The notes beneath the pieces were generated by a model, which saw only the letters and a program-made list of their open reading frames with translations, did not search any database and was not told the DNA's origin. Below are positions 34,600-42,975 of a stretch of DNA of 64,000 bases, one piece after another (positions within the stretch are counted from its first letter, which is position 1; every line of letters starts with the position of its first letter). The DNA is from Streptomonospora nanhaiensis (GTDB lineage: Bacteria > Actinomycetota > Actinomycetes > Streptosporangiales > Streptosporangiaceae). Position numbers and translations under genes: made by a program. The stretch covers positions 1,488,001 through 1,552,000 of the forward strand of contig NZ_CP113264.1 of NCBI RefSeq assembly GCF_026642255.1, read 5' to 3'.

Positions 34600-36462
34600 C
34601 TACCCCTCGATCTGGGACACGTCGCGCGCCGCGCCGGTCGAGGCCGAGGTGGCCATCGCCGCGTAGGCGCGCAGCGCGGCCGTCACCGGCCGCTGACGGT
34701 CACGCGGCCGGAACCGGCCCAGCTCCTTGAGCAGGCGCTCGCGCCGGGTGGCGAGCTCCTCGTCGGAGACCTCCAGGGTGATGCCCCGGTTGGGGATGTC
34801 GATCGTCACGGTGTCGCCGTCCTCGACCAGGGCGATGTCCCCGCCCGCGGCCGCCTCGGGGGAGGCGTGGCCGATGGACAGGCCCGACGTGCCGCCGGAG
34901 AAGCGGCCGTCCGTGATCAGGGCGCAGGCCTTGCCCAGGCCGCGTCCCTTGAGGAAGCTCGTCGGGTACAGCATCTCCTGCATGCCGGGGCCGCCCTTGG
35001 GGCCCTCGTAGCGGATGACCACCACGTCACCGGGCACGATCCGCTTGTTGAGGATGCCGTCGACGGCGTCCTCCTGGGACTCGAACACCTTGGCGGGGCC
35101 GGAGAAGGTCCACAGCTCCTCCTCCACACCCGCCGTCTTGACGATGGCGCCGTCCGGGGCGAGGTTGCCGAACAGCACGGCCAGGCCGCCGTCCTTGGTG
35201 TAGGCGTGCTCGACGGAGCGGATGCAGCCGTTCTCCCGGTCGGTGTCCAGGGTGTCCCACCGGGTGTCCTGGGAGTACGCCTTGGTGGTGCGCCGGCCCC
35301 CGGGGGCGGCGTGGAACAGCTCCACCGCCTCCGGCAGGACGGTGTCGGAGGTGATGTCCCACTCGGCGATGAACTCGCCGACGGTCTTGCCGTGCACCGT
35401 GGGCAGGGAGGTGTCGAGCAGCCCGCCGCGGGCGAGTTCGCCCAGGATGGAGGGGATGCCGCCCGCCCGGTGGACGTCCTCGATGTGGTACTTCTCGGTG
35501 TTGGGCGCGACCTTGCACAGGCACGGGACCCGCCGTGAGACGGCGTCGATCTCGTCCAGGCCGAATCCGACGCGGGCCTCGGTGGCCGCGGCCAGCAGGT
35601 GCAGGATCGTGTTGGTGGAGCCGCCCATGGCCACGTCCAGGGCCATCGCGTTGCCGAAGGCCGCGGGGGTGGCGATGGACAGGGGCAGGACGGACTCGTC
35701 GTCGTCCTCGTAGTAGCGCTTGGCGGCCTCCACGACCAGGCGTCCGGCGTCCTCGTACAGGGCGCGGCGCGCGGTGTGGGTGGCGAGCACGGTGCCGTTG
35801 CCGGGCAGGGCCAGGCCCATCGCCTCGGTGAGGCAGTTCATCGAGTTGGCGGTGAACATGCCGGAGCAGGAGCCGCAGGTGGGGCAGGCGGCCTCCTCCA
35901 GCTCGTCCAGCTCCGCCTGGGAGACGCTCTCGTCGGCGGCGGCGATCATGGGGTTGATCAGGTCGAGCTTGCGGACGGTCGTGGCGGTGCCGTTGACGAC
36001 CGTGACCTTGCCGGCCTCCATGGGACCGCCGGAGACGAACACCGTCGGGATGTTGAGGCGCAGCGCGGCCAGCAGCATGCCGGGGGTGATCTTGTCGCAG
36101 TTGGACACGCACACCAGGGCGTCGGCGCAGTGGGCGTTGACCATGTACTCGAGGGAGTCGGCGATCAGCTCGCGGCTGGGCAGCGAGTACAGCATGCCGC
36201 CGTGGCCCATGGCGATGCCGTCGTCCACGGCGATGGAGTTGAACTCGCGGGGCACGCCGCCCGCCTCGCGGATCGCCTTGGCGACCACGTCCGCGACCTC
36301 GCGCAGGTGGACGTGGCCGGGCACGAACTCGGTGAAGCTGTTGGCCACGGCCACGATGGGCTTGCCGAAGTCCTCGCGCTCCACGCCGGTCGCGCGCATG
36401 AGTGCACGCGCGCCTGCCATGTTCCTGCCGTGAGTGACCGTGCGTGAGCGTAGGACTGGCAT
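34600..36462 (-). CDS. ilvD: dihydroxy-acid dehydratase IlvD
   Basis: 620 residues, matching the E. coli enzyme. It dehydrates 2,3-dihydroxy-3-methyl acids in valine, leucine and isoleucine synthesis and needs an iron-sulfur cluster. Conserved features: [33 protein letters not shown] and [19 protein letters not shown] (cluster cysteines), [27 protein letters not shown] and [24 protein letters not shown]. The ATG at 36462 gives the family N-terminus with GGGAG eight bases upstream; an in-frame ATG 15 bases earlier is possible. No ilvBN or leader attenuator is visible. Confidence 0.96.
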   Translation of the reverse strand: MPVLRSRTVTHGRNMAGARALMRATGVEREDFGKPIVAVANSFTEFVPGHVHLREVADVVAKAIREAGGVPREFNSIAVDDGIAMGHGGMLYSLPSRELIADSLEYMVNAHCADALVCVSNCDKITPGMLLAALRLNIPTVFVSGGPMEAGKVTVVNGTATTVRKLDLINPMIAAADESVSQAELDELEEAACPTCGSCSGMFTANSMNCLTEAMGLALPGNGTVLATHTARRALYEDAGRLVVEAAKRYYEDDDESVLPLSIATPAAFGNAMALDVAMGGSTNTILHLLAAATEARVGFGLDEIDAVSRRVPCLCKVAPNTEKYHIEDVHRAGGIPSILGELARGGLLDTSLPTVHGKTVGEFIAEWDITSDTVLPEAVELFHAAPGGRRTTKAYSQDTRWDTLDTDRENGCIRSVEHAYTKDGGLAVLFGNLAPDGAIVKTAGVEEELWTFSGPAKVFESQEDAVDGILNKRIVPGDVVVIRYEGPKGGPGMQEMLYPTSFLKGRGLGKACALITDGRFSGGTSGLSIGHASPEAAAGGDIALVEDGDTVTIDIPNRGITLEVSDEELATRRERLLKELGRFRPRDRQRPVTAALRAYAAMATSASTGAARDVSQIEG

Positions 36463-36712
36463 GGGGTGGGCTCCCATCGTTACGGGTGTTTCCCCTCGAT
36501 GGTAGTCCCTCGTGAGAGCGGCTTCGGTCTCGGAGTGGAAGACTCGTATTCCGGATCGTGAGACGAGCCTGGTCCCGCGAGCGGGAGGGAGGCCGGAGCG
36601 GTCGGGTCCGGAGCAGGGGGAGCGGCTCCGCGGGCGCGGGTCCGGGCACACGGGAGGCCCGGGCGCCACGGCGTCGTGGTCGGTCCCGGGCCCGTACGGC
36701 GTCAGGGGTGCC

Positions 36713-36735
36713 GGGGCGCCGAGGGGAGGCGCCCC
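36713..36735 (-). terminator. terminator hairpin after the NERD gene
   Basis: 8-bp stem GGGGCGCC/GGCGCCCC with a 7-base loop, five bases beyond the NERD gene's stop codon on the minus strand. Confidence 0.6.
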
Positions 36736-36739
36736 CCGC

Positions 36740-37567
36740 TCAGTACCGGGGGGGCAGGGCCTTCTCCGCGGCCCTGTAGATCTCCTCGATCTCGGTCTCC
36801 GTCAGTCGGTCCCGGCCGCTGCGCAGCCACTTGCGGACCTTCGTTCCGGTGATGATGTCCACGCCCCGCAGCCGGTGGCTGTCCCAGGGCATGCCGGGGC
36901 CGTAGATGGCCAGCGAGGCGCGCACCTTGATCTCGCGCCCGAGCTCGGTGCTGATCAGCTCCTCCGCCCGTTTGGCCTCCTCCAGCGCCTCGTCGATGCG
37001 CTCGTTCTTGCTGAACCTGCCGTGGTAGAGCTTCTCCAGCTTGTTGCGCAGCGGGAGGCGCTTGTCCCACGACTCGGAGTCGATCGCGAAGGCTCCGCGC
37101 CGGCCCACGATGAAGTGGTCGATCTGGCCGTTGCCGCCCGGTACGGCGCGGGCGTGGAGCACCCGGTAGCCGAGCTGCTTCATGACCTTGAGCTGGACCT
37201 CGGTGCGCCGCTGCGCGGCCGAGGGCTTGCGCCAATGGGGAATCTCCGACTCGCGCCGGGAGTAGTACACCATCGTGCCGACCAGGGTCAGGAGCCCGAG
37301 CGTGGCGCCGAGGCGCCAGTCGGAGGTGAGGAGCCCGAAGACCACGGTGACCGCGGTCGCGGAGCCCCCGCGGACGATCCACTTGCGCGCGGACTGGTTC
37401 TCCTTGAGGGCGCCGTACACGGCTCTGGTGCCGGAGGCTTCCTTGTTCTTGCGCTGATTGGGGAAGAAGAGGGCTTCGGGCCCCTCCTTCGCCGCTTCCC
37501 GGGGGGCTTGGCCCTGGTCTTTCGCTCTGGTTGCCGATTCCACGTCGGACAGGTTAGTTGGATCCAT
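36740..37567 (-). CDS. NERD domain membrane protein (nuclease-related)
   Basis: 275 residues. A charged N-terminus, two hydrophobic segments (residues ~65-105, [33 protein letters not shown]), then a NERD domain: [46 protein letters not shown]. The Asp of QIDHFIVG and the Glu/Lys-like residues that follow fit the PD-(D/E)xK-like fold, although the usual ExK is replaced by DSESWDK. Nuclease activity has not been shown for the family generally. It has its own terminator, and its promoter faces the amidase gene. Confidence 0.88.
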   Translation of the reverse strand: MDPTNLSDVESATRAKDQGQAPREAAKEGPEALFFPNQRKNKEASGTRAVYGALKENQSARKWIVRGGSATAVTVVFGLLTSDWRLGATLGLLTLVGTMVYYSRRESEIPHWRKPSAAQRRTEVQLKVMKQLGYRVLHARAVPGGNGQIDHFIVGRRGAFAIDSESWDKRLPLRNKLEKLYHGRFSKNERIDEALEEAKRAEELISTELGREIKVRASLAIYGPGMPWDSHRLRGVDIITGTKVRKWLRSGRDRLTETEIEEIYRAAEKALPPRY

Positions 37568-37735
37568 ATCCGAGTCCTAGTGCATTACTTCTCACACTTT
37601 TGTTCCCTTACGGTTCGGTGTCGACAGGTGTCGAATGCACCGGACCAGGGAATGGTCAGGGGTTCGTCGATCTCTCTGGAGAACTGTCGTCCTCCTTCGT
37701 GGTGCCCGGTGTAGTGCCCACTAATCTGGGTCGGC

Positions 37736-39169
37736 ATGACCCAGATCCACGACCTTCCGGCGCACCGGCTCGCGGCGATGGTCCGCAGTCGCGAACTGTC
37801 CCCTCCTGAGATAACTGAGCACTATCTGCACCGGATCGAACGGTACGAACCGCACTATGGCGCGTACATTACGGTCGCGTCAGAAATGGCGCTAGAACAA
37901 GCCCGGTACGCGGAGAAGCGTCAGATGGGCGACACGCCGGACACCCTCCCGCCGCTCCTCGGCGTCCCCCTCCCCGTCAAGGACCTCGACCCCGTCGCCG
38001 GGGTCCGCTTCACGCAGGGTTCCGCCGTCCACCGCGACACCGTGGCGCCCGCCGACTCGGACCTCGTCGCGAGGCTCCGCGCGGCCGGCACCGTCATGGT
38101 GGGGAAGACCAACACCCCCGAGTTCGGCTCCAGCTGCTACACGGAGAACGACGTCGCGCCGCCCGCCCGCAACCCGTGGAACACCGACCTCTCGCCCGGA
38201 GGCTCCAGCGGCGGCGCAGCCGCGGCCGTCGCCGCGGGTCTGGCCCCGGCCGCGCAGGGCAGCGACGGCGGCGGCTCGATCCGCATCCCGGCCTCGGCCT
38301 GCGGGCTCTTCGGGCTCAAGCCCACCAGGGGCCGGATCTCGGGGGCGCCGTTCAAACCCGACCTCCTGGGCCTGTCCACCGCGGGCCCCCTCACCCGCGG
38401 CGTCCGGGACGCCGCGCTCCTCCTGGACGCCATGGCGTTCTCCCGGCCGGGGGACCTCTACCCCGCTCCGCCGGCGGACGGGCCGTTCACCGACCACGTG
38501 GACCGCGATCCGGGCCGCCTGCGCATCGGCGCCTACTCTTCCACGGGGTCCTCGGGCATCCCCGTCCACCCGGAGGTCCTGGCCGCCCACGGGGAGGCGG
38601 TCCGCCTGCTGGAGGACCTCGGCCACGACGTCGAGGAGGTTTCCGAGCCCGGCGACGCCCATTTCGGGGGCGCCTTCGCCGACGACTTCCAGGTGGTGTG
38701 GGCCGCCATGGCCTCGGCGTCCCCGGTACCCCCCGAACGGGAGGGGGAACTCGGCCCCCTCAACCGCTGGCTGCGCGAGCGGGCCCGGTCCACGCCGGTC
38801 CCCGTCTACATCGCGGCCTGCGCCCGGCTCCAGCGCGGGGTCCGCTCCCTGGCCGCGGCGACCGCTCCCTACGACGCGGTGCTCACGCCCACCCTGGCAC
38901 TGCCCCCGGTCCCGCTGGGCCACTTCTCCGCGGACGGGCCGGAGGAGGAGTTCGGGAGGATGACCGCCTTCACCCCGTTCACGTCGGTGTACAACGTCTC
39001 GGGCCAGCCCTCGGTGAGCGTCCCCCTGCACCGGACGGCGGACGGCCTGCCGATCGGTTCCATGCTCACCGGCCGGATGGGCGGCGAGGGCGTTCTGCTG
39101 GCGCTGTCGGCCCAGCTCGAGCGGGCCAGGCCCTGGGCCCACCGGGTCCCGCCGGGCTGGAACGGCTGA
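37736..39169 (+). CDS. amidase signature family protein
   Basis: 477 residues. The catalytic triad of amidase-signature enzymes is complete: Lys in GVPLPVKDLDP, cis-Ser in LSPGGSSGGAAAAVAAG and nucleophile Ser in GSDGGGSIRIPASACGLFGLKPTRGRIS. No signal peptide and no GatB/GatC partners, so this is a stand-alone amidase rather than GatA. Its substrate cannot be inferred. TAATCT ends eight bases before the ATG with no clear ribosome site. It converges on the MFS gene with only 15 bases between stops. Confidence 0.93.
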   Translation: MTQIHDLPAHRLAAMVRSRELSPPEITEHYLHRIERYEPHYGAYITVASEMALEQARYAEKRQMGDTPDTLPPLLGVPLPVKDLDPVAGVRFTQGSAVHRDTVAPADSDLVARLRAAGTVMVGKTNTPEFGSSCYTENDVAPPARNPWNTDLSPGGSSGGAAAAVAAGLAPAAQGSDGGGSIRIPASACGLFGLKPTRGRISGAPFKPDLLGLSTAGPLTRGVRDAALLLDAMAFSRPGDLYPAPPADGPFTDHVDRDPGRLRIGAYSSTGSSGIPVHPEVLAAHGEAVRLLEDLGHDVEEVSEPGDAHFGGAFADDFQVVWAAMASASPVPPEREGELGPLNRWLRERARSTPVPVYIAACARLQRGVRSLAAATAPYDAVLTPTLALPPVPLGHFSADGPEEEFGRMTAFTPFTSVYNVSGQPSVSVPLHRTADGLPIGSMLTGRMGGEGVLLALSAQLERARPWAHRVPPGWNG

Positions 39170-39184
39170 GCGCGCGACGCGGTG

Positions 39185-40507
39185 TCAGCGGCGCCCGTCG
39201 TGCGGGGCGGCCGCGGCCCCGGCGCCCGGGGCCGCCCCGTGGACCGGGGGCGCGTCCAGGACGGGGGCGACCTCGGCCGCCGACGGGCCGTCGTCCGACC
39301 CGGGGGCGGGCCGGGGCAGGAACAGGCTGAGAACCGCGGCGACCATGACCAGGCCCGCCGCGCCGATCACGCCGCCGACGATGCCGTTGCCGTCGATCAG
39401 CGCACCGCTGAGCGGGCCGGCGATGGCGCCGCCGGTCCCCATCGCCGTGGCCGTCCAGCCGAAGGCCTCCGCCCTGCGGTGGGACGGCGCCATGTCCCCG
39501 ACGCGCCCCATCACCGCCGCCAGGGTCGGCGCGAGGGCCAGCCCGGACACGAAGAGCAGCGGCGTGATGAACAGCGGGCTGGGCAGGTGCGTGACCGGCG
39601 GCACGAAGGGGATCAGGATCGCCAGTCCGAAGGCCGCCGCGAAGCTGCGCAGCGCCAGGCGGGGACGCCCGCGCAGGGCCCCCGCGACCACGCCGCCCAC
39701 GAGCGACCCCGCAGCCCAGACCGAGGCCATCACCATCACGTACTGGGGGGCGTCGAGCTCGTTGGCCCAGGCCACGATGACCAGGTCCATGCCGATGACG
39801 CCGGAGACCATGAGCAGGCACATCGCGAAGACCGCGCACAGGGCGGGGTGGAACAGCAGGCTCCTGCGGGAGCGCGTGTCCTCCGCTGCCCCGCCCCCGT
39901 CCGTTTCGGCGGGGGCGGGGCCGGTCACCCCGGCCCTGCGCAGCGACCACGCGAAGCCCACGGAGCCGAGGAAGCCCAGCGCGGCGAGGAGGAACAGCGC
40001 CCAGCGCGGACCGGCCGCCGCCACCACGCCGGCGATGAGCACGGGGGAGAAGATGAAGAGCAGCTCCTGGGTGGTCGCCTCGGCCGCGTAGACGGCCTGC
40101 CTCTCGGGCCCGCGCGTCAGGCGCGGCCACAGGGCCCGCACGATCTGGTTGGCGGGCGTGCCGAACAACCCCGTCACCAGGGACAGCGGGAGCGACAGCC
40201 ACCACAGCGACCCCGGGAGCAGGGCCAGCGCCACGAGTCCCACGCTGAACACCAGGCCGCACACCAGCACCAGCCGGTCGGTCCCTCCCCGGTCAGCCAT
40301 GCGCCCGCGCAGCGGCCCCACGAGGGCCATGCCGAGCGTGAAGGCGCCCGCCACCAGCCCCGCGAGGGTGTAGGAGCCCGTCCAGCCCTCGACCAGGAAC
40401 GTGACCGCGATCATCAGGCCCGGGGTGTAGAAGCGGGCGGCCAGGGACCAGGAGAGGAGGGACAGGACGTGGGGCACGGCGAAGAGCCGCCGGTAGTTAG
40501 CGAGCAC
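39185..40507 (-). CDS. MFS transporter
   Basis: 440 residues with about 12 hydrophobic helices and the MFS motif A variant GPLRGRMADRGGTDRL after helix 2, repeated weakly after helix 8 (GALRGRPRLALRS). A Pro/Gly/Asp-rich C-terminal tail of ~45 residues is cytosolic. Probably a drug/metabolite:proton exporter; substrate unknown. The GTG at 40507 follows CATAAT by six bases with no ribosome site, so it is a probable leaderless start. The frame extends further upstream but into the divergent promoter region. Confidence 0.9.
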   Translation of the reverse strand: MLANYRRLFAVPHVLSLLSWSLAARFYTPGLMIAVTFLVEGWTGSYTLAGLVAGAFTLGMALVGPLRGRMADRGGTDRLVLVCGLVFSVGLVALALLPGSLWWLSLPLSLVTGLFGTPANQIVRALWPRLTRGPERQAVYAAEATTQELLFIFSPVLIAGVVAAAGPRWALFLLAALGFLGSVGFAWSLRRAGVTGPAPAETDGGGAAEDTRSRRSLLFHPALCAVFAMCLLMVSGVIGMDLVIVAWANELDAPQYVMVMASVWAAGSLVGGVVAGALRGRPRLALRSFAAAFGLAILIPFVPPVTHLPSPLFITPLLFVSGLALAPTLAAVMGRVGDMAPSHRRAEAFGWTATAMGTGGAIAGPLSGALIDGNGIVGGVIGAAGLVMVAAVLSLFLPRPAPGSDDGPSAAEVAPVLDAPPVHGAAPGAGAAAAPHDGRR

Positions 40508-40693
40508 ACCACGATTATGCAGACGTATCGCCCTTTGGGCCATTCGATAAGCGTCCTGCTCAGGGCCGGTGCCGTCACGTTGCGCGGAGTCTCGTCGCGC
40601 CGTGTCCGCCGACCCGGGCCGCGGACACGTTCTGGCCCCACGCCGGGACGGCCTCCGGTGTACGAAGCGCCGGGTAGGGCATGATCGGGTTCT

Positions 40694-42730
40694 GTGAGGG
40701 ACGTTCAGCTGGCCCGCGTGGCCGAGCAGTACGGGGTCGCGACGAGCTACGAGGACTGGCGGGGACGGCGGGTCCCGGTCGGCCCCGACACCATCCGCCA
40801 TGTACTGCGGGCCCTGGGGGTGGACCCGGAGGCGCCCGACGCCGCCGCGCCTCGCGGGCTGCTGCCCCCGGCGGTCGTCGTCCGCGAGGGGAAGGCGCCC
40901 GATCTGGTGCTCCCGGGCAGCGCGCGCGGCGTCGTCGAGACCGCCGACGGCTCCCTGCTGCCCTTCGACCCCGGCCTGCCGCTCGGCTCCCACGTGCTCC
41001 GCGTCACGGACGGCGGCGTCGAGCACGACGCGCCCCTGCTCGTCGTCCCCGACCGGCTCGACCCCGGCGCGCTGAGGGACCACCCCCGGCTGTGGGGGGT
41101 CATGGCACAGATCTACAGCGTCAGGTCCCGCGCTTCCTGGGGGACCGGGGACCTGCGCGACCTGGCCGAGCTCGCCGACTGGAGCGCCCGCGACCTGGGC
41201 GCCGACTTCACCCTGGTCAACCCGGTGCACGCCACCGAGCCGCTGCCGCCGGTCGAGCCCTCGCCCTACCTGCCGGTCAGCCGCCGCTACGCCAGCCCCC
41301 TCTACATCCGGGTGGAGGACGTCCCCGAGTACGCCCGGCTCGACCCCGCCCGGAGGGAGGGGGTCCAGCGCCTGGCCCGCCCCCTGCGCGAGCGGGGCCG
41401 GACCGCGGACCTGCTCGACCGCGACGAGGTCTGGAAGGCCAAGCGCACCGCACTGGAGGTGCTCTTCGAGGTCCCCCGCGCCCCCGGCCGGGAGGCGGCC
41501 CTACGCGCCTACCTCGAACGCGAGGGGCGCCCCCTCGTCGAGTTCGCGACCTGGTCGGCGCTGGCGGAGGAGTACGGGAGCGACTACCGGGCCTGGCCCG
41601 GGGACCTGCGCGACGCGGGCTCCCGCGCCGTGGGCGCGGAGGCCCTGCGCCGCTGGCCCGCCGTGGAGTTCCACCGCTGGCTCCAGTGGGTCCTCGACGA
41701 GCAGCTCTCCCAGGCCCAGGCCACGGCCAGGGCCGGCGGGATGGGCGTCGGCATCGTGCACGACCTCGCCATCGGCGTGCAGGCGGGCGGAGCGGACGCG
41801 TGGATGTACGGCGACGCCCTGGTCCCCGGGCTGCGCGTCGGTGCGCCGCCGGACGAGTTCAACCGGCTGGGCCAGGACCGGGGCGGGCCGCCCTGGAACC
41901 CGGTGCGGCTCGCCGAACGCGGCTACGGGCCGTTCCGGCAGATCCTCGACCAGGCCCTGCGCCACGCGGGCGGGGTCCGGATGGACCACGTCATGGGCAT
42001 GTTCCGGCTGTGGTGCGTGCCCGAGGGCGCCTCCGCCGACCAGGGCACCTACCTCAGGTTCGACCACGAGGGCATGGTGGGAACGCTCGTCCTGGCCGCG
42101 CACCTGGCGGACGCCGTCGTCGTCGGGGAGGACCTGGGCACCGTCGAACCGTGGGTGCGGGACCACCTCGCCGACCGCGGCGTGCTGGGCACGTCCGTCC
42201 TGTGGTCCGAGCAGGACGGCGACGGGGAGCCGCGCCGGCCCGGGGACTGGCGCGCCGACTGCCTCGCCACGGTGGCCACGCACGACCTGCCCCCGGTGGC
42301 GTCGTTCCTCTCCGCCGAGCACGTGGAGCTGCGCGACCGGCTCGGCCTCCTCGGACGGCCGGTGGAGGAGGAGCGGGCCGGGGCGGAGGCCCGGGTCGAG
42401 CGCTGGCGGCGGCTGCTGGTGGACCTGGGCCTGCTCGACGAGGACGTGGACCCCGTGGCCGACCCGGCCGCGGTGGTGGCGGCCATGCACGCCTACCTGG
42501 TGGCGACCCCGGCCCGCATGATCGGGGTGGCGCTGACCGACGTGGTGGGGGAGCGGCGGATGCAGAACCAGCCCGGCACCACCACCGAGTACCCGAACTG
42601 GCGCATCCCGCTCACCAGTGCCGAGGGGGAGCCGGTGCTCGTGGACGAGCTGCTGGCCGACCCCCGCATGGTGGCGCGCATACGCCGCACCCTCGGACCG
42701 GTCGGGGGAGGGCACGGCCGCGCGCTGTAG
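40694..42730 (+). CDS. malQ: 4-alpha-glucanotransferase MalQ (GH77)
   Basis: 678 residues. Amylomaltase/disproportionating enzyme of maltodextrin and glycogen metabolism. It has the actinobacterial N-terminal extension (LARVAEQYGVATSYEDWRGRRVPVG). The GH77 barrel follows: YSVRSRASWGTGDLRDLAEL, PYLPVSRRYASPLYIRVEDVPEY, nucleophile region GVRMDHVMGMFRLW (about residue 431), acid/base GEDLGTVEPWVRD (about 478) and ATHDLPPVASFL. The GTG at 40694 gives the expected N-terminus. No other glycogen genes are close. A terminator and then a 182-bp element follow. Confidence 0.95.
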   Translation: MRDVQLARVAEQYGVATSYEDWRGRRVPVGPDTIRHVLRALGVDPEAPDAAAPRGLLPPAVVVREGKAPDLVLPGSARGVVETADGSLLPFDPGLPLGSHVLRVTDGGVEHDAPLLVVPDRLDPGALRDHPRLWGVMAQIYSVRSRASWGTGDLRDLAELADWSARDLGADFTLVNPVHATEPLPPVEPSPYLPVSRRYASPLYIRVEDVPEYARLDPARREGVQRLARPLRERGRTADLLDRDEVWKAKRTALEVLFEVPRAPGREAALRAYLEREGRPLVEFATWSALAEEYGSDYRAWPGDLRDAGSRAVGAEALRRWPAVEFHRWLQWVLDEQLSQAQATARAGGMGVGIVHDLAIGVQAGGADAWMYGDALVPGLRVGAPPDEFNRLGQDRGGPPWNPVRLAERGYGPFRQILDQALRHAGGVRMDHVMGMFRLWCVPEGASADQGTYLRFDHEGMVGTLVLAAHLADAVVVGEDLGTVEPWVRDHLADRGVLGTSVLWSEQDGDGEPRRPGDWRADCLATVATHDLPPVASFLSAEHVELRDRLGLLGRPVEEERAGAEARVERWRRLLVDLGLLDEDVDPVADPAAVVAAMHAYLVATPARMIGVALTDVVGERRMQNQPGTTTEYPNWRIPLTSAEGEPVLVDELLADPRMVARIRRTLGPVGGGHGRAL

Positions 42731-42745
42731 GCGGACCGGACGCGG

Positions 42746-42777
42746 CGGCGGCCCCGGGGGAACCCCCGGGGCCGCCG
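42746..42777 (+). terminator. terminator hairpin after malQ
   Basis: 15-bp perfect stem CGGCGGCCCCGGGGG/CCCCCGGGGCCGCCG with an AA loop, followed by TTGTGT, 15 bases after the stop codon. Confidence 0.78.
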
Positions 42778-42793
42778 TTGTGTCCGCTTCTAG

Positions 42794-42975
42794 GGCGTGG
42801 TACGTGGGTGCTTTCGGTCGGCTCGGCGCTTGCGCCGACCACCGCGAGCGGTCGCCGGGCCATCTCTCGCAAGACGAGTGGCGAAGGTCAGCCCGGTGTT
42901 GGCTGTCCGAGCGCAGTCGGCGCGGCGAGAGGCAGCCCGGCGGACGCGAGCCCGGAATGACCCGCGGACCACGTC
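42794..42975. mobile_element. 182-bp non-autonomous element (MITE-like), copy 2
   Basis: Same length and organisation as the copy at 30256-30437, and in the same orientation. It is flanked by CTAG at 42790-42793 and 42976-42979. Left end GGCGTGGTACGTGGGT; right end on the minus strand GACGTGGTCCGCGGGT. Most differences from copy 1 are C-to-T or G-to-A changes, consistent with age. The right-hand CTAG contains the stop codon of the pepN gene. Confidence 0.85.
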